Part shown: positions 1 through 7,192 of the stretch, piece by piece | Numbering within the stretch: position 1 is the first letter of the stretch | How the letters are laid out: every line of letters starts with the position of its first letter | DNA from: DTU080 sp050945315 | Lineage (GTDB): Bacteria > Bacillota > Limnochordia > DTU080 | Assembly (NCBI GenBank): GCA_050945315.1 | Contig: JBMNSS010000042.1 | Coordinates: forward strand, 1-18,623 | Direction: 5' to 3' | Length of the DNA: 18,623 nt | Notes under the pieces: model-generated | Told to the model about the DNA's origin: nothing | The model's database searches: none | What the model saw: the letters and a program-made list of their open reading frames with translations, nothing else | Made by a program: the position numbers and the translations under genes

Positions 1-132
1 AAACACTTGCCTTCGACCGCTTTGGACGGAGGTATGGTCATCAACTATCTGCCTCCGGCGCGCCGTGACTGGCGCCAAGGCGTTCCCGAGGAGTCCTACC
101 ATCCTGATGTCGCGAATTTGCACCGCTTTTAG
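1..132 (+). CDS. C-terminal fragment of an unidentified protein
   Basis: An open frame runs from the first base of the window to a TAG at 130-132, giving 43 residues that end in ...HPDVANLHRF. The fragment is soluble in character, with an aromatic and charged tail (RRDWRQG, ESYHP). I do not recognise the family, and the start lies outside the window. It runs in the same direction as the acyl-CoA synthetase that begins 230 bp downstream, but that spacing and the intervening non-coding stretch argue against tight translational coupling. It could also be a chance open frame, but the codon use looks like that of its neighbours. Confidence 0.45.
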   Translation, partial: KHLPSTALDGGMVINYLPPARRDWRQGVPEESYHPDVANLHRF

Positions 133-362
133 GTGTAGGTAGTGCATCATTCTAGTCGTAGTCCATTCGTAGGTTTTCCGGCGCGATGGGTAGTGCTGCG
201 GGCAGTCCGCATGCACGACACTTCTTGTTTCTTGGTGTTCTTGGCGCGAATGACCCTGAAATCCAATTACGGTGCCTATTCCCGGGGGGAAGTCTCGCAT
301 AAAGGGCGAAGCAATAACGCCGGACAGTTATTCTCGTGGTCAGAGAGGAGCGCGTTGACTGA
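133..362. other. Intergenic region upstream of the acyl-CoA synthetase
   Basis: These 230 bp hold a 74-codon open frame beginning at 142 that has no convincing SD and overlaps the next start, so I treat it as chance. A good SD (GAGGAG at 345-350) belongs to the next gene. I could not identify a convincing sigma-A promoter or terminator here. Confidence 0.4.
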
Positions 363-1871
363 ATGACCCTCTACGAGATTCTCGCACACTCTGCCGCCAA
401 GGTGGCAGGGGGCATGTGTTTGCGCTATGAGGATACGACCTACTCATATGAGCAGGTCTATATGATCGTCAATCGGCTCGGGCATCATCTACAAGAACAA
501 GGCGTGCAACCCGGCGACAGGGTGGCCCTGGTCCTGCCGAACACGCCGGCCTTTATCTTCGCCTATTTCGCGGTCACTGCCATCGGTGCTGTCGCGGTGC
601 CCATCAATCCCGTGTGGACGGCGGAAGAATTGCGCTTTGTCTTTCGCGATGCTCGCTGCCGTTTCGTCATAGCCGCCCCGTTGTCAAGCGTAAAGAACGC
701 TATATCCGGAATGGACATCCCGTACTTGGTAACGGCGGGTCCACAAGCTCATACGTGGCAAAGGATAGTCGAATCGGGAGATGAATCACCACTCAACGTC
801 CCGGTTTCCGAAACCGATTTGGCTGTCTTTATCTACACATCGGGCACCACGGGCAAGCCCAAAGGAGCCATGCTTACGCATCGCAACCTGCTGCACAATG
901 TGGCCTCCACGATCAAGGCTATTGAGGCCCATGAGCTGGATGTCTTTTTGTGTGTCCTGCCTCTGTTCCATTGTCTGGCAGCCACGGTCACCATGCTTGT
1001 CCCATTGAGCCTGGGTGCTGAGATCGTACTCATGGAGCAATTCGTTCCCCATGTCGTTGTGGCGGCGATCGCCAACTACCGCATCAGCGTGCTTGTGGGT
1101 GTTCCCGCTATGTTCGTGGTACTCACCGCCGCGAAAATACCGCAGGAGACCATGGCCAGCATACGTGTCTGCCTATCCGGTGGAGCTCCGCTGCCCCTGG
1201 CCGTACTGGAGGGCTTTCAGCAGACCTACGGCATCCCGATACGGGAAGGCTATGGGCTGTCTGAAGCCTCGCCGGTGGTATCAGTGAACGTTCCGCATCG
1301 CATAAAACCGGGTACCGTCGGACCACCGATTCCGGGTGTCAAGGTGCGCGTCGTCGATGAAGAAGGCCGCGATGTGTCTGCCGGCCAGCCGGGTGAGTTG
1401 CTGGTGCAAGGTGAGAATGTTATGGTGGGGTATTTCGGGCTACCGGAGGCTACAAAAGAAGCGCTTCGCGACGGCTGGCTTCACACCGGTGATATCGCCA
1501 CGTTGGACGAGGATGGCTATATCACCATCATTGACAGACTGAAAGACATGATCATTGTCGGTGGATTAAAGGTATATCCTCGTGAAGTCGAAGAAGTCTT
1601 GTACGCTCACCCCAAGATCAAAGAAGCAGCGGTCGTCGGAGTGTCACATCCGATACGCGGTGAGTCCGTGAAGGCGGTAGTCAGCGTCAAACCCGGTGAG
1701 GAATTGACCGCTTCTGAGCTTCTCGTCTACTGCCGAGATCATTTGGCAAATTACAAAATACCTAAGACAGTACTCTTTGTTGACGAGCTGCCCAAGTCTT
1801 CCAGCGGCAAGATTCTCAGGCGGATGCTGGTTGATGCCGAGGCCGAGCCAGTGGTCACTCAGTCGTCCTGA
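363..1871 (+). CDS. AMP-forming acyl-CoA synthetase (long-chain fatty acid--CoA ligase family)
   Basis: This 502-aa member of the ANL adenylating superfamily would activate a carboxylic acid with ATP to an acyl-adenylate and then form the CoA thioester in the cytoplasm. The phosphate-binding loop YTSGTTGKPKG is at residues 158-168. The GYGLSEASPV motif is mid-protein. The GWLHTGDIA segment and hinge (DRLKDMIIVGG) precede the C-terminal lid, whose catalytic lysine is in SSGKILRR (Lys483). Length is typical of FadD/LcfB-like enzymes. The ATG at 363 follows GAGGAG at 345-350 with a 12-nt spacer. The substrate cannot be read from sequence; long- or medium-chain fatty acid is the default, other acids are possible. 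It ends 13 bp before the -35 box of the metal ATPase gene, so the two are likely separate transcription units. Confidence 0.9.
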   Translation: MTLYEILAHSAAKVAGGMCLRYEDTTYSYEQVYMIVNRLGHHLQEQGVQPGDRVALVLPNTPAFIFAYFAVTAIGAVAVPINPVWTAEELRFVFRDARCRFVIAAPLSSVKNAISGMDIPYLVTAGPQAHTWQRIVESGDESPLNVPVSETDLAVFIYTSGTTGKPKGAMLTHRNLLHNVASTIKAIEAHELDVFLCVLPLFHCLAATVTMLVPLSLGAEIVLMEQFVPHVVVAAIANYRISVLVGVPAMFVVLTAAKIPQETMASIRVCLSGGAPLPLAVLEGFQQTYGIPIREGYGLSEASPVVSVNVPHRIKPGTVGPPIPGVKVRVVDEEGRDVSAGQPGELLVQGENVMVGYFGLPEATKEALRDGWLHTGDIATLDEDGYITIIDRLKDMIIVGGLKVYPREVEEVLYAHPKIKEAAVVGVSHPIRGESVKAVVSVKPGEELTASELLVYCRDHLANYKIPKTVLFVDELPKSSSGKILRRMLVDAEAEPVVTQSS

Positions 1872-1884
1872 CCCGTCTTGTTTA

Positions 1885-1913
1885 TTGACAGGGTCTCGTC
1901 CCCGGCGTATACT
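1885..1913 (+). promoter_or_regulatory. Sigma-A promoter of the metal-transporting ATPase gene
   Basis: A perfect -35 TTGACA at 1885-1890 and a -10 TATACT at 1908-1913 are separated by exactly 17 bp. Transcription should begin near 1920, at the left edge of the palindromic operator. Such a near-consensus promoter needs a repressor, which fits the adjacent operator and the ArsR gene downstream. Confidence 0.85.
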
Positions 1914-1921
1914 TATCTTGC

Positions 1922-1951
1922 CCAACGTATGAACAATTGTTCATACGTTGG
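1922..1951. promoter_or_regulatory. Perfect 30-bp palindrome, probable ArsR/CadC-type operator
   Basis: The two 15-nt arms (1922-1936 and 1937-1951) are exact reverse complements with no spacer. The core reads ATGAACAATTGTTCAT. This resembles the 12-2-12 operators of SmtB/CzrA/CadC-family repressors, whose half-sites are TGAACA-like. It lies between the -10 box and the SD of the ATPase gene, covering the predicted transcription start, so a bound repressor would block initiation. The likely ligand is the CadC-like repressor encoded convergently at 3917-4291. As RNA it would also fold into a 5' hairpin. Confidence 0.8.
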
Positions 1952-1965
1952 TGGAGGTGAGATAC

Positions 1966-3966
1966 GTGGGAGAGACCCTGATCAATCATGAGTCCCCTCA
2001 GTGCTGCAGCCGATGCCAAGGACACGATCACTGCGATACTGCGTCATACCGAGAGCCGATCATTCGCCTTTCGGTGGGTTCGTTATTCTTTCTCTCAGCT
2101 CTTTTGTCTCACGATCCGTGGGATCTTTGGCTGTATATGATCGCCTATCTTCTTCTCGGCAGTCCGACCCTCAGGCGGACCGTGGAGAGCATCAAAACCG
2201 GGAGCCTTTTCAACGAGAGTACCCTGATGGCTATAGCCACAACGGGTGCCATCGCCATCAGAGAGTATCCTGAGGCAGTAGCGGTCATGTTGTTTTACGA
2301 GATTGGGGAACTGCTGCAAGAGGTCGCGGCGGGGCGTTCCAGACGGTCCATCGAGTCTCTGATGGATGTACGCCCGGAGTTCGCAAATCGTCTGGAAGCC
2401 GACGGCACCATTTCGATCGTCGATCCTCAGCTTATTGTGCCTGAGGATATCATTGTCGTCAGGCCGGGCGAGCGCATTCCGCTGGACGGAATGATCAAGG
2501 ACGGGCGATCATTTGTCGATACCGCGGCCTTGACCGGCGAATCCGTGCCGCGTCGGGTGGAATCCGGAAGCACTGTGCTCAGCGGCTTCGTCAATCAGAC
2601 GGGTCTTTTGACCGTTGAGGTCACTGCTGAGTATAACGACAGCACCGTAGCCCGCATACTCAGGCTGGTGGAAGAAGCCGAGACACGCAAAGCCCCCACG
2701 GAGCGCCTTGTTTCTCGCTTCGCTCGTTTCTACACTCCGGCTGTGGTTACTGCGGCCGCCTTGTTGGCGCTCATTCCCCCTGTCTTCTTTCAGGCGAGCT
2801 GGCCAACCTGGGGTTACAGAGCTCTGTTATTCCTGGTCGTCTCCTGTCCATGTGCGTTAGTCATATCGGTGCCGTTGGGCTTCTTCGCCGGCTTAGGGGC
2901 CGCAGCTCGTCACGGGATACTGATCAAGGGTGCGAGCTTTCTTGAAGCACTTCACGGCATTCGTACAGTTGCCTTTGACAAGACCGGTACACTGACTGAA
3001 GGAGTCTTTTCCGTAAACAGGCTGCATCCTCAGCCGGGTACAACCGCCGAAGAGTTGCTGCGTTTGGCGGCATCGGCTGAGCATCATTCACTGCATCCCA
3101 TCGCCGAATCATTGCGCCAAGCATACGGAAAACCCGTCACGGAAGATATCTCTTCCTTCTCCGAGATATCAGGGGAAGGGGTCATCTGTCACGTAGGTAA
3201 CGACGAAGTGGCAGTGGGCAATCTACGACTGATGTCACGGTTGGGAATAGAGGTGGCGGATACAGCTGACGACGTAGCATCTACAACGGTTCATGTGGCA
3301 CGTAACGGGCAATACATCGGACGCGCTATGATCAGTGACCGCTTGCGTCCGGATGTCCCAACAGCCCTCGCGCGATTACGGCGGCTGGGAATCAGGCGAT
3401 TGGCGATGTTGACGGGTGACCACCGCTCAGTGGCAGAGTCGTTAGGGGAGCGCTTGGGTATTGACACCGTCAAAGCGGAGCTCCTTCCTCACGAAAAGGT
3501 GGCCGAGCTTGAGCAGCTTAAAGCGGAAACCGACGGAGGTGTAATGTTCGCCGGTGACGGTCTGAATGACGCTCCGGTATTGGCCCGAGCCGATATCGGC
3601 GTGGCCATGGGGGGGCTGGGGGCGGAAGCCGCGTTGGAGGCGGCCGATATAGTGCTGATGGGCGATGAGCCCTCCCGCCTCGCACAAGCTATAGCGATCG
3701 CTCGTCGCACACGGGCGATTGTTTGGCAGAACATCATGGGGGCCTTTGCCGTGAAAGGTACGGTCTTACTTCTGGGCGGGCTCGGCATGGCCAGTCTGTG
3801 GGAAGCCGTTTTCGCGGACGTGGGTGTCGCGCTCTTAGCGATAGTCAACAGCTCGCGAATCATGGTGAGACCTTTTGCCAAAGAGACAGGATATGAAGGC
3901 CGTTTGATCGACCCAGTCACCGACCCGACTCCTGTTCTTCATAGTGGTCCAGGGCGGCTCGGATGA
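1966..3966 (+). CDS. cadA: Cd2+/Zn2+/Co2+-type P1B-ATPase, metal efflux
   Basis: This 666-aa membrane pump would export divalent soft metals with ATP hydrolysis. The actuator TGES is at residues 190-193, the membrane metal site CPC at 294-296, the phosphorylated Asp338 in DKTGTLTEG, the P1B-specific HP at 377-378 and the hinge GDGLND at 530-535. The last transmembrane segments contain the ADVGVALLAIVNSSR stretch typical of the Zn/Cd subgroup. There is no ferredoxin-like HMA domain; instead the N-terminus carries Cys13, Cys14, Cys17, His20, His22 and Cys23, a short putative metal-binding tail. I choose GTG 1966 because GGAGGTGA (1953-1960) lies 5 nt upstream; the more distal TTG at 1948 falls inside the operator. 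The 3' end overlaps the convergent repressor gene by 50 bp. Confidence 0.9.
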   Translation: MGETLINHESPQCCSRCQGHDHCDTASYREPIIRLSVGSLFFLSALLSHDPWDLWLYMIAYLLLGSPTLRRTVESIKTGSLFNESTLMAIATTGAIAIREYPEAVAVMLFYEIGELLQEVAAGRSRRSIESLMDVRPEFANRLEADGTISIVDPQLIVPEDIIVVRPGERIPLDGMIKDGRSFVDTAALTGESVPRRVESGSTVLSGFVNQTGLLTVEVTAEYNDSTVARILRLVEEAETRKAPTERLVSRFARFYTPAVVTAAALLALIPPVFFQASWPTWGYRALLFLVVSCPCALVISVPLGFFAGLGAAARHGILIKGASFLEALHGIRTVAFDKTGTLTEGVFSVNRLHPQPGTTAEELLRLAASAEHHSLHPIAESLRQAYGKPVTEDISSFSEISGEGVICHVGNDEVAVGNLRLMSRLGIEVADTADDVASTTVHVARNGQYIGRAMISDRLRPDVPTALARLRRLGIRRLAMLTGDHRSVAESLGERLGIDTVKAELLPHEKVAELEQLKAETDGGVMFAGDGLNDAPVLARADIGVAMGGLGAEAALEAADIVLMGDEPSRLAQAIAIARRTRAIVWQNIMGAFAVKGTVLLLGGLGMASLWEAVFADVGVALLAIVNSSRIMVRPFAKETGYEGRLIDPVTDPTPVLHSGPGRLG

Positions 3967-4291
3967 GCTGGACAATGTGATCGTCGTCAAGAGAGTAGTA
4001 GGCCATCTTGCCTTCCCGTCGGTACTTCACGAGACGAAGACTACGCAGTAACCGCAAATGATGCGAGACTGAAGAACTGGAGACGCCGAGCAAGGCTGCA
4101 ATGTCACAGACGCACAACTCACACCGAGAAAGCGCCCACACGATTCGCGTACGCGTTTCGTCCCCGAGCACCTTGAAGATCTCAGAGACTCCGCCCACGC
4201 GCTCCAGATCGGCCTTGAGCTGATCAACGCGAGTACCGTCAGACAGGAACTCATCGCAGACATCAGGGGCTTTCGATTCTTTGCGCTCCAT
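3917..4291 (-). CDS. cadC: ArsR/SmtB-family metal-sensing repressor, CadC-like
   Basis: This 124-aa winged-helix repressor would release its operator when it binds Cd, Pb or Zn. The core is SEIFKVLGDETRTRIVWAL, then ELCVCDIAALLGVS, then the recognition helix SSSVSHHLRLLRSL. The CVC pair in ELCVCD plus Cys12 near the N-terminus match three of the four thiols of the CadC alpha3N site; the fourth (Cys11 of plasmid pI258 CadC) aligns with Leu. The C-terminal helix DDHIVQLIRAALDHYEE keeps the spacing Asp-x-His-x10-His-x2-Glu of the CadC alpha5 zinc site. The start is ATG 4291 because GAGGAG lies 7 nt upstream; the frame remains open further upstream but shows no domain. The gene faces the ATPase gene, and its last 50 bp are antisense to the ATPase 3' end. 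No copy of the palindromic operator is seen near its own start. Confidence 0.9.
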   Translation of the reverse strand: MERKESKAPDVCDEFLSDGTRVDQLKADLERVGGVSEIFKVLGDETRTRIVWALSRCELCVCDIAALLGVSSSSVSHHLRLLRSLRLVKYRREGKMAYYSLDDDHIVQLIRAALDHYEEQESGR

Positions 4292-4794
4292 GCTTACTCT
4301 CCTCAAAACACCAAGGATGGTGTCACCCCGCCGAAGATCATATGGCACCGGGACCGGCTGATCGGCAGAGGTGTTCTCGTTGGCAGATTTGACATTGAGT
4401 GGCAAGATGCAAGAGTGTGCTTCGGCACGCCGACCTCTGCACGCGCATCTGTCAGGGCGCGCTCCGGGCCCTGTTGCAGCGCCCTCCTTTAAGGATAGCG
4501 AGCGCTTCTCCTGCTGGTGGCACCGCCTGTTGTCTTGATCCTTGACGGACAACCACCCGCAGTCCGGAGCCGACCCGGCTGCCCGCGTCAACCGTTCGTG
4601 ACGTGGCGCTCTAAGGGCTTCAAATCGCTTGAACTGGCGACTTTACACCAGTCGGCTTGGATCAAGGCTGTCGCCTCGGTTAGGTCGATTTCCGCTGTTG
4701 ACAGCGTAGCACATGCAGGTTGTTTGTGCAATTCGATCCCCAAACAGGATAGGGGGGAGAGAGGGTACTGGGCCACGAGCCCAGGAGGGGTATG
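4292..4794. other. About 500 bp upstream of the repressor gene with no supported gene
   Basis: Open frames on both strands here are short and lack SDs; the longest one simply extends the repressor frame backwards. A short ACACC/GGTGT hairpin lies just upstream of the repressor SD (near 4303-4320), and a 7-bp inverted repeat (AGGGCGC 4454-4460 with GCGCCCT 4479-4485) occurs further out. Neither is a convincing operator or terminator. I could not place a consensus promoter for the repressor. Confidence 0.4.
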
Positions 4795-4832
4795 AAAAAA
4801 ACAAGACCCCATGCAACTTCATGGGATCTTGT
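4795..4832 (-). terminator. Intrinsic terminator of tRNA-Leu
   Basis: On the minus strand, a 13-bp stem (ACAAGATCCCATG with CATGGGGTCTTGT, one G-U pair) closes a 6-nt loop and runs into a tract of seven T. It starts 8 nt after the tRNA 3' end. Confidence 0.9.
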
Positions 4833-4839
4833 CTATGGT

Positions 4840-4924
4840 TGGTGCCCGGGACGAGACTTGAACTCGTACCCCTTGCGGGACACGCCCCTCAAACGTGCGC
4901 GTCTGCCAGTTCCGCCACCCGGGC
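4840..4924 (-). tRNA. tRNA-Leu (anticodon GAG)
   Basis: The 85-nt gene has a 7-bp acceptor stem GCCCGGG/CCCGGGC, discriminator A73 and an encoded CCA. The D-arm is TGGCGGAACTGGCAGAC. The anticodon stem CACGT/GCGTG presents the loop TTGAGGG, giving GAG, which reads CUU and CUC codons. A long variable arm (TCCCGCAAGGGG) is class II and typical of Leu. The T-arm contains GAGTTCAAGTCTC. It has its own promoter and terminator, so it is transcribed independently of groEL upstream. Confidence 0.95.
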
Positions 4925-4937
4925 CAACTACTGCCTT

Positions 4938-4967
4938 ATTATAATAGACGAAGCAGCGGTTTGTCAA
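4938..4967 (-). promoter_or_regulatory. Sigma-A promoter of tRNA-Leu
   Basis: On the minus strand TTGACA (4962-4967) and TATAAT (4938-4943) are both perfect consensus boxes with an 18-bp spacer. The -10 ends 13 bp before the mature tRNA 5' end. Confidence 0.85.
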
Positions 4968-4976
4968 CGTTCTGGA

Positions 4977-5006
4977 CGCGGGGGCAGGAAAATTCCTGCC
5001 CCCGCG
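4977..5006 (-). terminator. GC-rich 14-bp hairpin after groEL, no U-tract
   Basis: A perfect 14-bp inverted repeat (4977-4990 with 4993-5006) begins 16 nt after the groEL stop. On the minus strand it is followed by TCCAG rather than a run of T, so it may act as a 3' mRNA-stabilising or pausing structure rather than a classic intrinsic terminator. It ends 9 bp before the -35 of the tRNA promoter. Confidence 0.55.
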
Positions 5007-5021
5007 CGTAAGTTACGTTTC

Positions 5022-6638
5022 TTAGAAGTCCATGTCACCGCCGGGATTGGGCGTTGCGGACTCCTTCTTCGGGATATCAGCAATCAATGCCTCGGTGGTG
5101 AGCAACATACCGGCGATCGACGCCGCGTTCTCCAATGCCGTACGAGTCACCTTCACAGGATCCACGATACCGGCCTCCACCATGTCGACAAACTCCTCGG
5201 TTAAGGCGTTAAGGCCGATACCCGGCTTTTCGGACTTGACCCGTTCAACGACGACTGATCCCTCAAGTCCCGCGTTATTGGCGATCTGACGCAGGGGCTC
5301 GTACAACGCCTGCTTCACAATCCTCACTCCGGCGACTTCATCACCCTCGAGAGCGAGATCATCCAAGGCCTTGGCCACGTTGACTAGAGTGACTCCGCCT
5401 CCGGCGACGATACCCTCTTCAACGGCCGCACGTGTGGCATGTACAGCGTCCTCAATGCGGTGTTTCTTCTCCTTGAGTTCAGTCTCAGTCGCTGCACCGA
5501 CTCTGATTACGGCTACGCCACCGGCCAACTTGGCGAGACGCTCCTGCAGTTTCTCGCGATCGTAATCCGAATCGGTCTCCTCAATCTGACGCTTGATAAG
5601 CTCAATGCGTCCCTGGACAGCGCTTTCGGAACCTTTACCTTCGATGATGGTAGTGGACTCCTTGGTGATCACTACTCGCCGGGCCTGACCGAGCTGACTC
5701 AGTTGAACATTCTCCAGTTTCAAACCGAGATCCTCAGATATGAACTGCCCGCCCGTCAAGATGGCGATGTCCTCAAGCATAGCCTTGCGGCGGTCGCCAA
5801 AACCCGGAGCCTTGACCGCGGCGACGTTCAGTGTACCGCGAATCCTATTCACTACAAGGGTCGCCAGAGCCTCACCTTCGATATCCTCGGCGATGATCAA
5901 CAGAGGCTTGCCTGCTTGAACAACCTTCTCCAAGACGGGGAGGAGATCATGGACATTGGAGATCTTCTTCTCATGAATCAGAATGTAGGGTTCCTCAAGC
6001 TCGCACTCCATGGTCTCGGTGTTGGTCACGAAGTAGGCGGAGATGTAACCCTTGTCAAATTCCATACCCTCGACAACTTCGATGGTGGTCGTCGTGCCTT
6101 TAGCCTCTTCAACGGTTATGACACCATCTTTGCCGACCTTTTCCATCGCTTCGGCCACCAGCGAACCGATTTCAGGATCATTGCCCGCAATGGAGGCGAC
6201 ATGAGCGATGTCCTTATGGTCGTCAACGGGAATGGCCAACTTCTGAATCTCGGCCACTGCGACCTCAACGGACTTGTCGATGCCCTTCTTGAGAATCATG
6301 GGATTGGCGCCGGCAGCTACGTTCTTGAGCCCCTCACGAACGATAGCCTGAGCCAAAACCGTCGCCGTGGTCGTACCGTCACCGGCCACGTCGTTGGTCT
6401 TGCTTGCAATCTCTTTGCACAGCTGGGCACCCATGTTTTCATAGGGATCAGAGAGTTCAACTTCCTTGGCTACCGTGACCCCGTCTTTGGTGATCGTCGG
6501 CGAGCCGTATTTCTTCTCCAACACAACGTTGCGACCCTTGGGACCAAGGGTTACCTTTACCGCATCGGCTACGATATTTACGCCTTGCTCAAGCGCTTTG
6601 CGTGCTTCCGCATCAAAAGCAAGTTGCTTACCTGCCAC
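5022..6638 (-). CDS. groEL: Chaperonin GroEL (Hsp60)
   Basis: This 538-aa subunit forms the double-ring folding chamber that works with GroES and ATP. The N-terminus AGKQLAFDAEARKAL, the nucleotide-binding LGPKGRNVVLEKKYGSP and GDGTTTATVLAQAI segments, and the equatorial AGGGVTLVN region are all present. The C-terminus ends NPGGDMDF, as in many Bacillota, rather than in the GGM repeats of enteric bacteria. The start is GTG (6636-6638) behind AAGGGAG. It lies 74 bp after groES and shares the CIRCE-controlled promoter upstream of groES. Confidence 0.98.
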   Translation of the reverse strand: MAGKQLAFDAEARKALEQGVNIVADAVKVTLGPKGRNVVLEKKYGSPTITKDGVTVAKEVELSDPYENMGAQLCKEIASKTNDVAGDGTTTATVLAQAIVREGLKNVAAGANPMILKKGIDKSVEVAVAEIQKLAIPVDDHKDIAHVASIAGNDPEIGSLVAEAMEKVGKDGVITVEEAKGTTTTIEVVEGMEFDKGYISAYFVTNTETMECELEEPYILIHEKKISNVHDLLPVLEKVVQAGKPLLIIAEDIEGEALATLVVNRIRGTLNVAAVKAPGFGDRRKAMLEDIAILTGGQFISEDLGLKLENVQLSQLGQARRVVITKESTTIIEGKGSESAVQGRIELIKRQIEETDSDYDREKLQERLAKLAGGVAVIRVGAATETELKEKKHRIEDAVHATRAAVEEGIVAGGGVTLVNVAKALDDLALEGDEVAGVRIVKQALYEPLRQIANNAGLEGSVVVERVKSEKPGIGLNALTEEFVDMVEAGIVDPVKVTRTALENAASIAGMLLTTEALIADIPKKESATPNPGGDMDF

Positions 6639-6712
6639 AGTTGTCCACTCCCTTACAAGAAAGCAATTTATCCTTCGTGGCTACATGGATTGTTGTCCTG
6701 AAAACACAACCC

Positions 6713-7000
6713 CTAGCTTACGATGGCCAGAATATCGCTCTCGCGCAGAATCAGGTACTCTTCACCCTTGATCTTTACCTCAGTGCCGCCGTACTTGGCA
6801 AATATGATGCGATCCCCCTCTTTTACTTCAAGAGGTACGCGCTCACCGTTGTCGAGCAACTTACCCGTGCCGACAGCGATCACTTCACCCTGCTGCGGCT
6901 TCTCTTTCGCAGTATCCGGTAGAACAATGCCACCTGCGGTAAGCTGTTCTTCTTCAATGGCCCGGACGACAACCCGGTCTCCCAAAGGTCTCAACGTCAT
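6713..7000 (-). CDS. groES: Co-chaperonin GroES (Hsp10)
   Basis: This 95-aa protein forms the heptameric lid of the GroEL chamber. It begins TLRPLGDRVVVRAIEEEQ, contains the mobile-loop stretch TAGGIVLPDTAKEKPQQG that contacts GroEL, and ends LILRESDILAIVS. ATG 7000 follows AGGAGGGA. As first gene of the groES-groEL operon it lies directly behind the CIRCE element and sigma-A promoter. Confidence 0.98.
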   Translation of the reverse strand: MTLRPLGDRVVVRAIEEEQLTAGGIVLPDTAKEKPQQGEVIAVGTGKLLDNGERVPLEVKEGDRIIFAKYGGTEVKIKGEEYLILRESDILAIVS

Positions 7001-7045
7001 GCAATGCTCCCTCCTAATATGTTCATGCTCTATGTTGACCGGCTA

Positions 7046-7072
7046 TTAGCACTCGCGGCCCGCGAGTGCTAC
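7046..7072. promoter_or_regulatory. CIRCE element (HrcA operator)
   Basis: TTAGCACTC (7046-7054), a 9-bp spacer, then GAGTGCTAC (7064-7072) matches the CIRCE consensus TTAGCACTC-N9-GAGTGCTAA at 17 of 18 positions. It overlaps the predicted transcription start of groES. HrcA, encoded elsewhere, should repress here and be released on heat stress. Confidence 0.95.
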
Positions 7073-7080
7073 CACGTCCT

Positions 7081-7108
7081 AATATAGCTCAAATCTTTCC
7101 TGTGTCAA
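7081..7108 (-). promoter_or_regulatory. Sigma-A promoter of groES-groEL
   Basis: On the minus strand TTGACA (7103-7108) and TATATT (7081-7086) are spaced by 16 bp. The CIRCE element begins 8 bp after the -10, so the operator covers the start site. Confidence 0.85.
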
Positions 7109-7192
7109 TACCCATCCGAGAGAAAACGTGGAAAGCATCGGGGTTTTCCAGGCTATGATAAGGTGCCCGCTCTATAGACGCTTATGTAGTCT

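Noticed and set aside
142..366. 74-codon open frame before the acyl-CoA synthetase
   Set aside because: No SD, unusual composition, and it overlaps the well-supported start at 363.
1866..1896. GACCC/GGGTC inverted repeat after the acyl-CoA synthetase as a terminator
   Set aside because: Only 5 bp with a 16-nt loop that contains the -35 box of the next promoter, and no T-run follows.
1948..1968. TTG 1948 as start of the metal ATPase
   Set aside because: It lies within the operator palindrome and upstream of the SD; GTG 1966 has the SD at proper spacing.
3917..4591. Full-length 224-codon version of the ArsR repressor
   Set aside because: The extra 100 residues show no domain, and a strong GAGGAG precedes ATG 4291, giving the typical 124-aa length.
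4588..4812. 74-codon minus-strand open frame upstream of the repressor
   Set aside because: It begins inside the tRNA-Leu terminator hairpin and lacks protein-like features.
5439..6701. A 420-codon open frame on the plus strand antisense to groEL
   Set aside because: It lies almost wholly opposite groEL, whose identity is certain; its sequence shows no recognisable domain and it has no SD. It is a codon-bias shadow.
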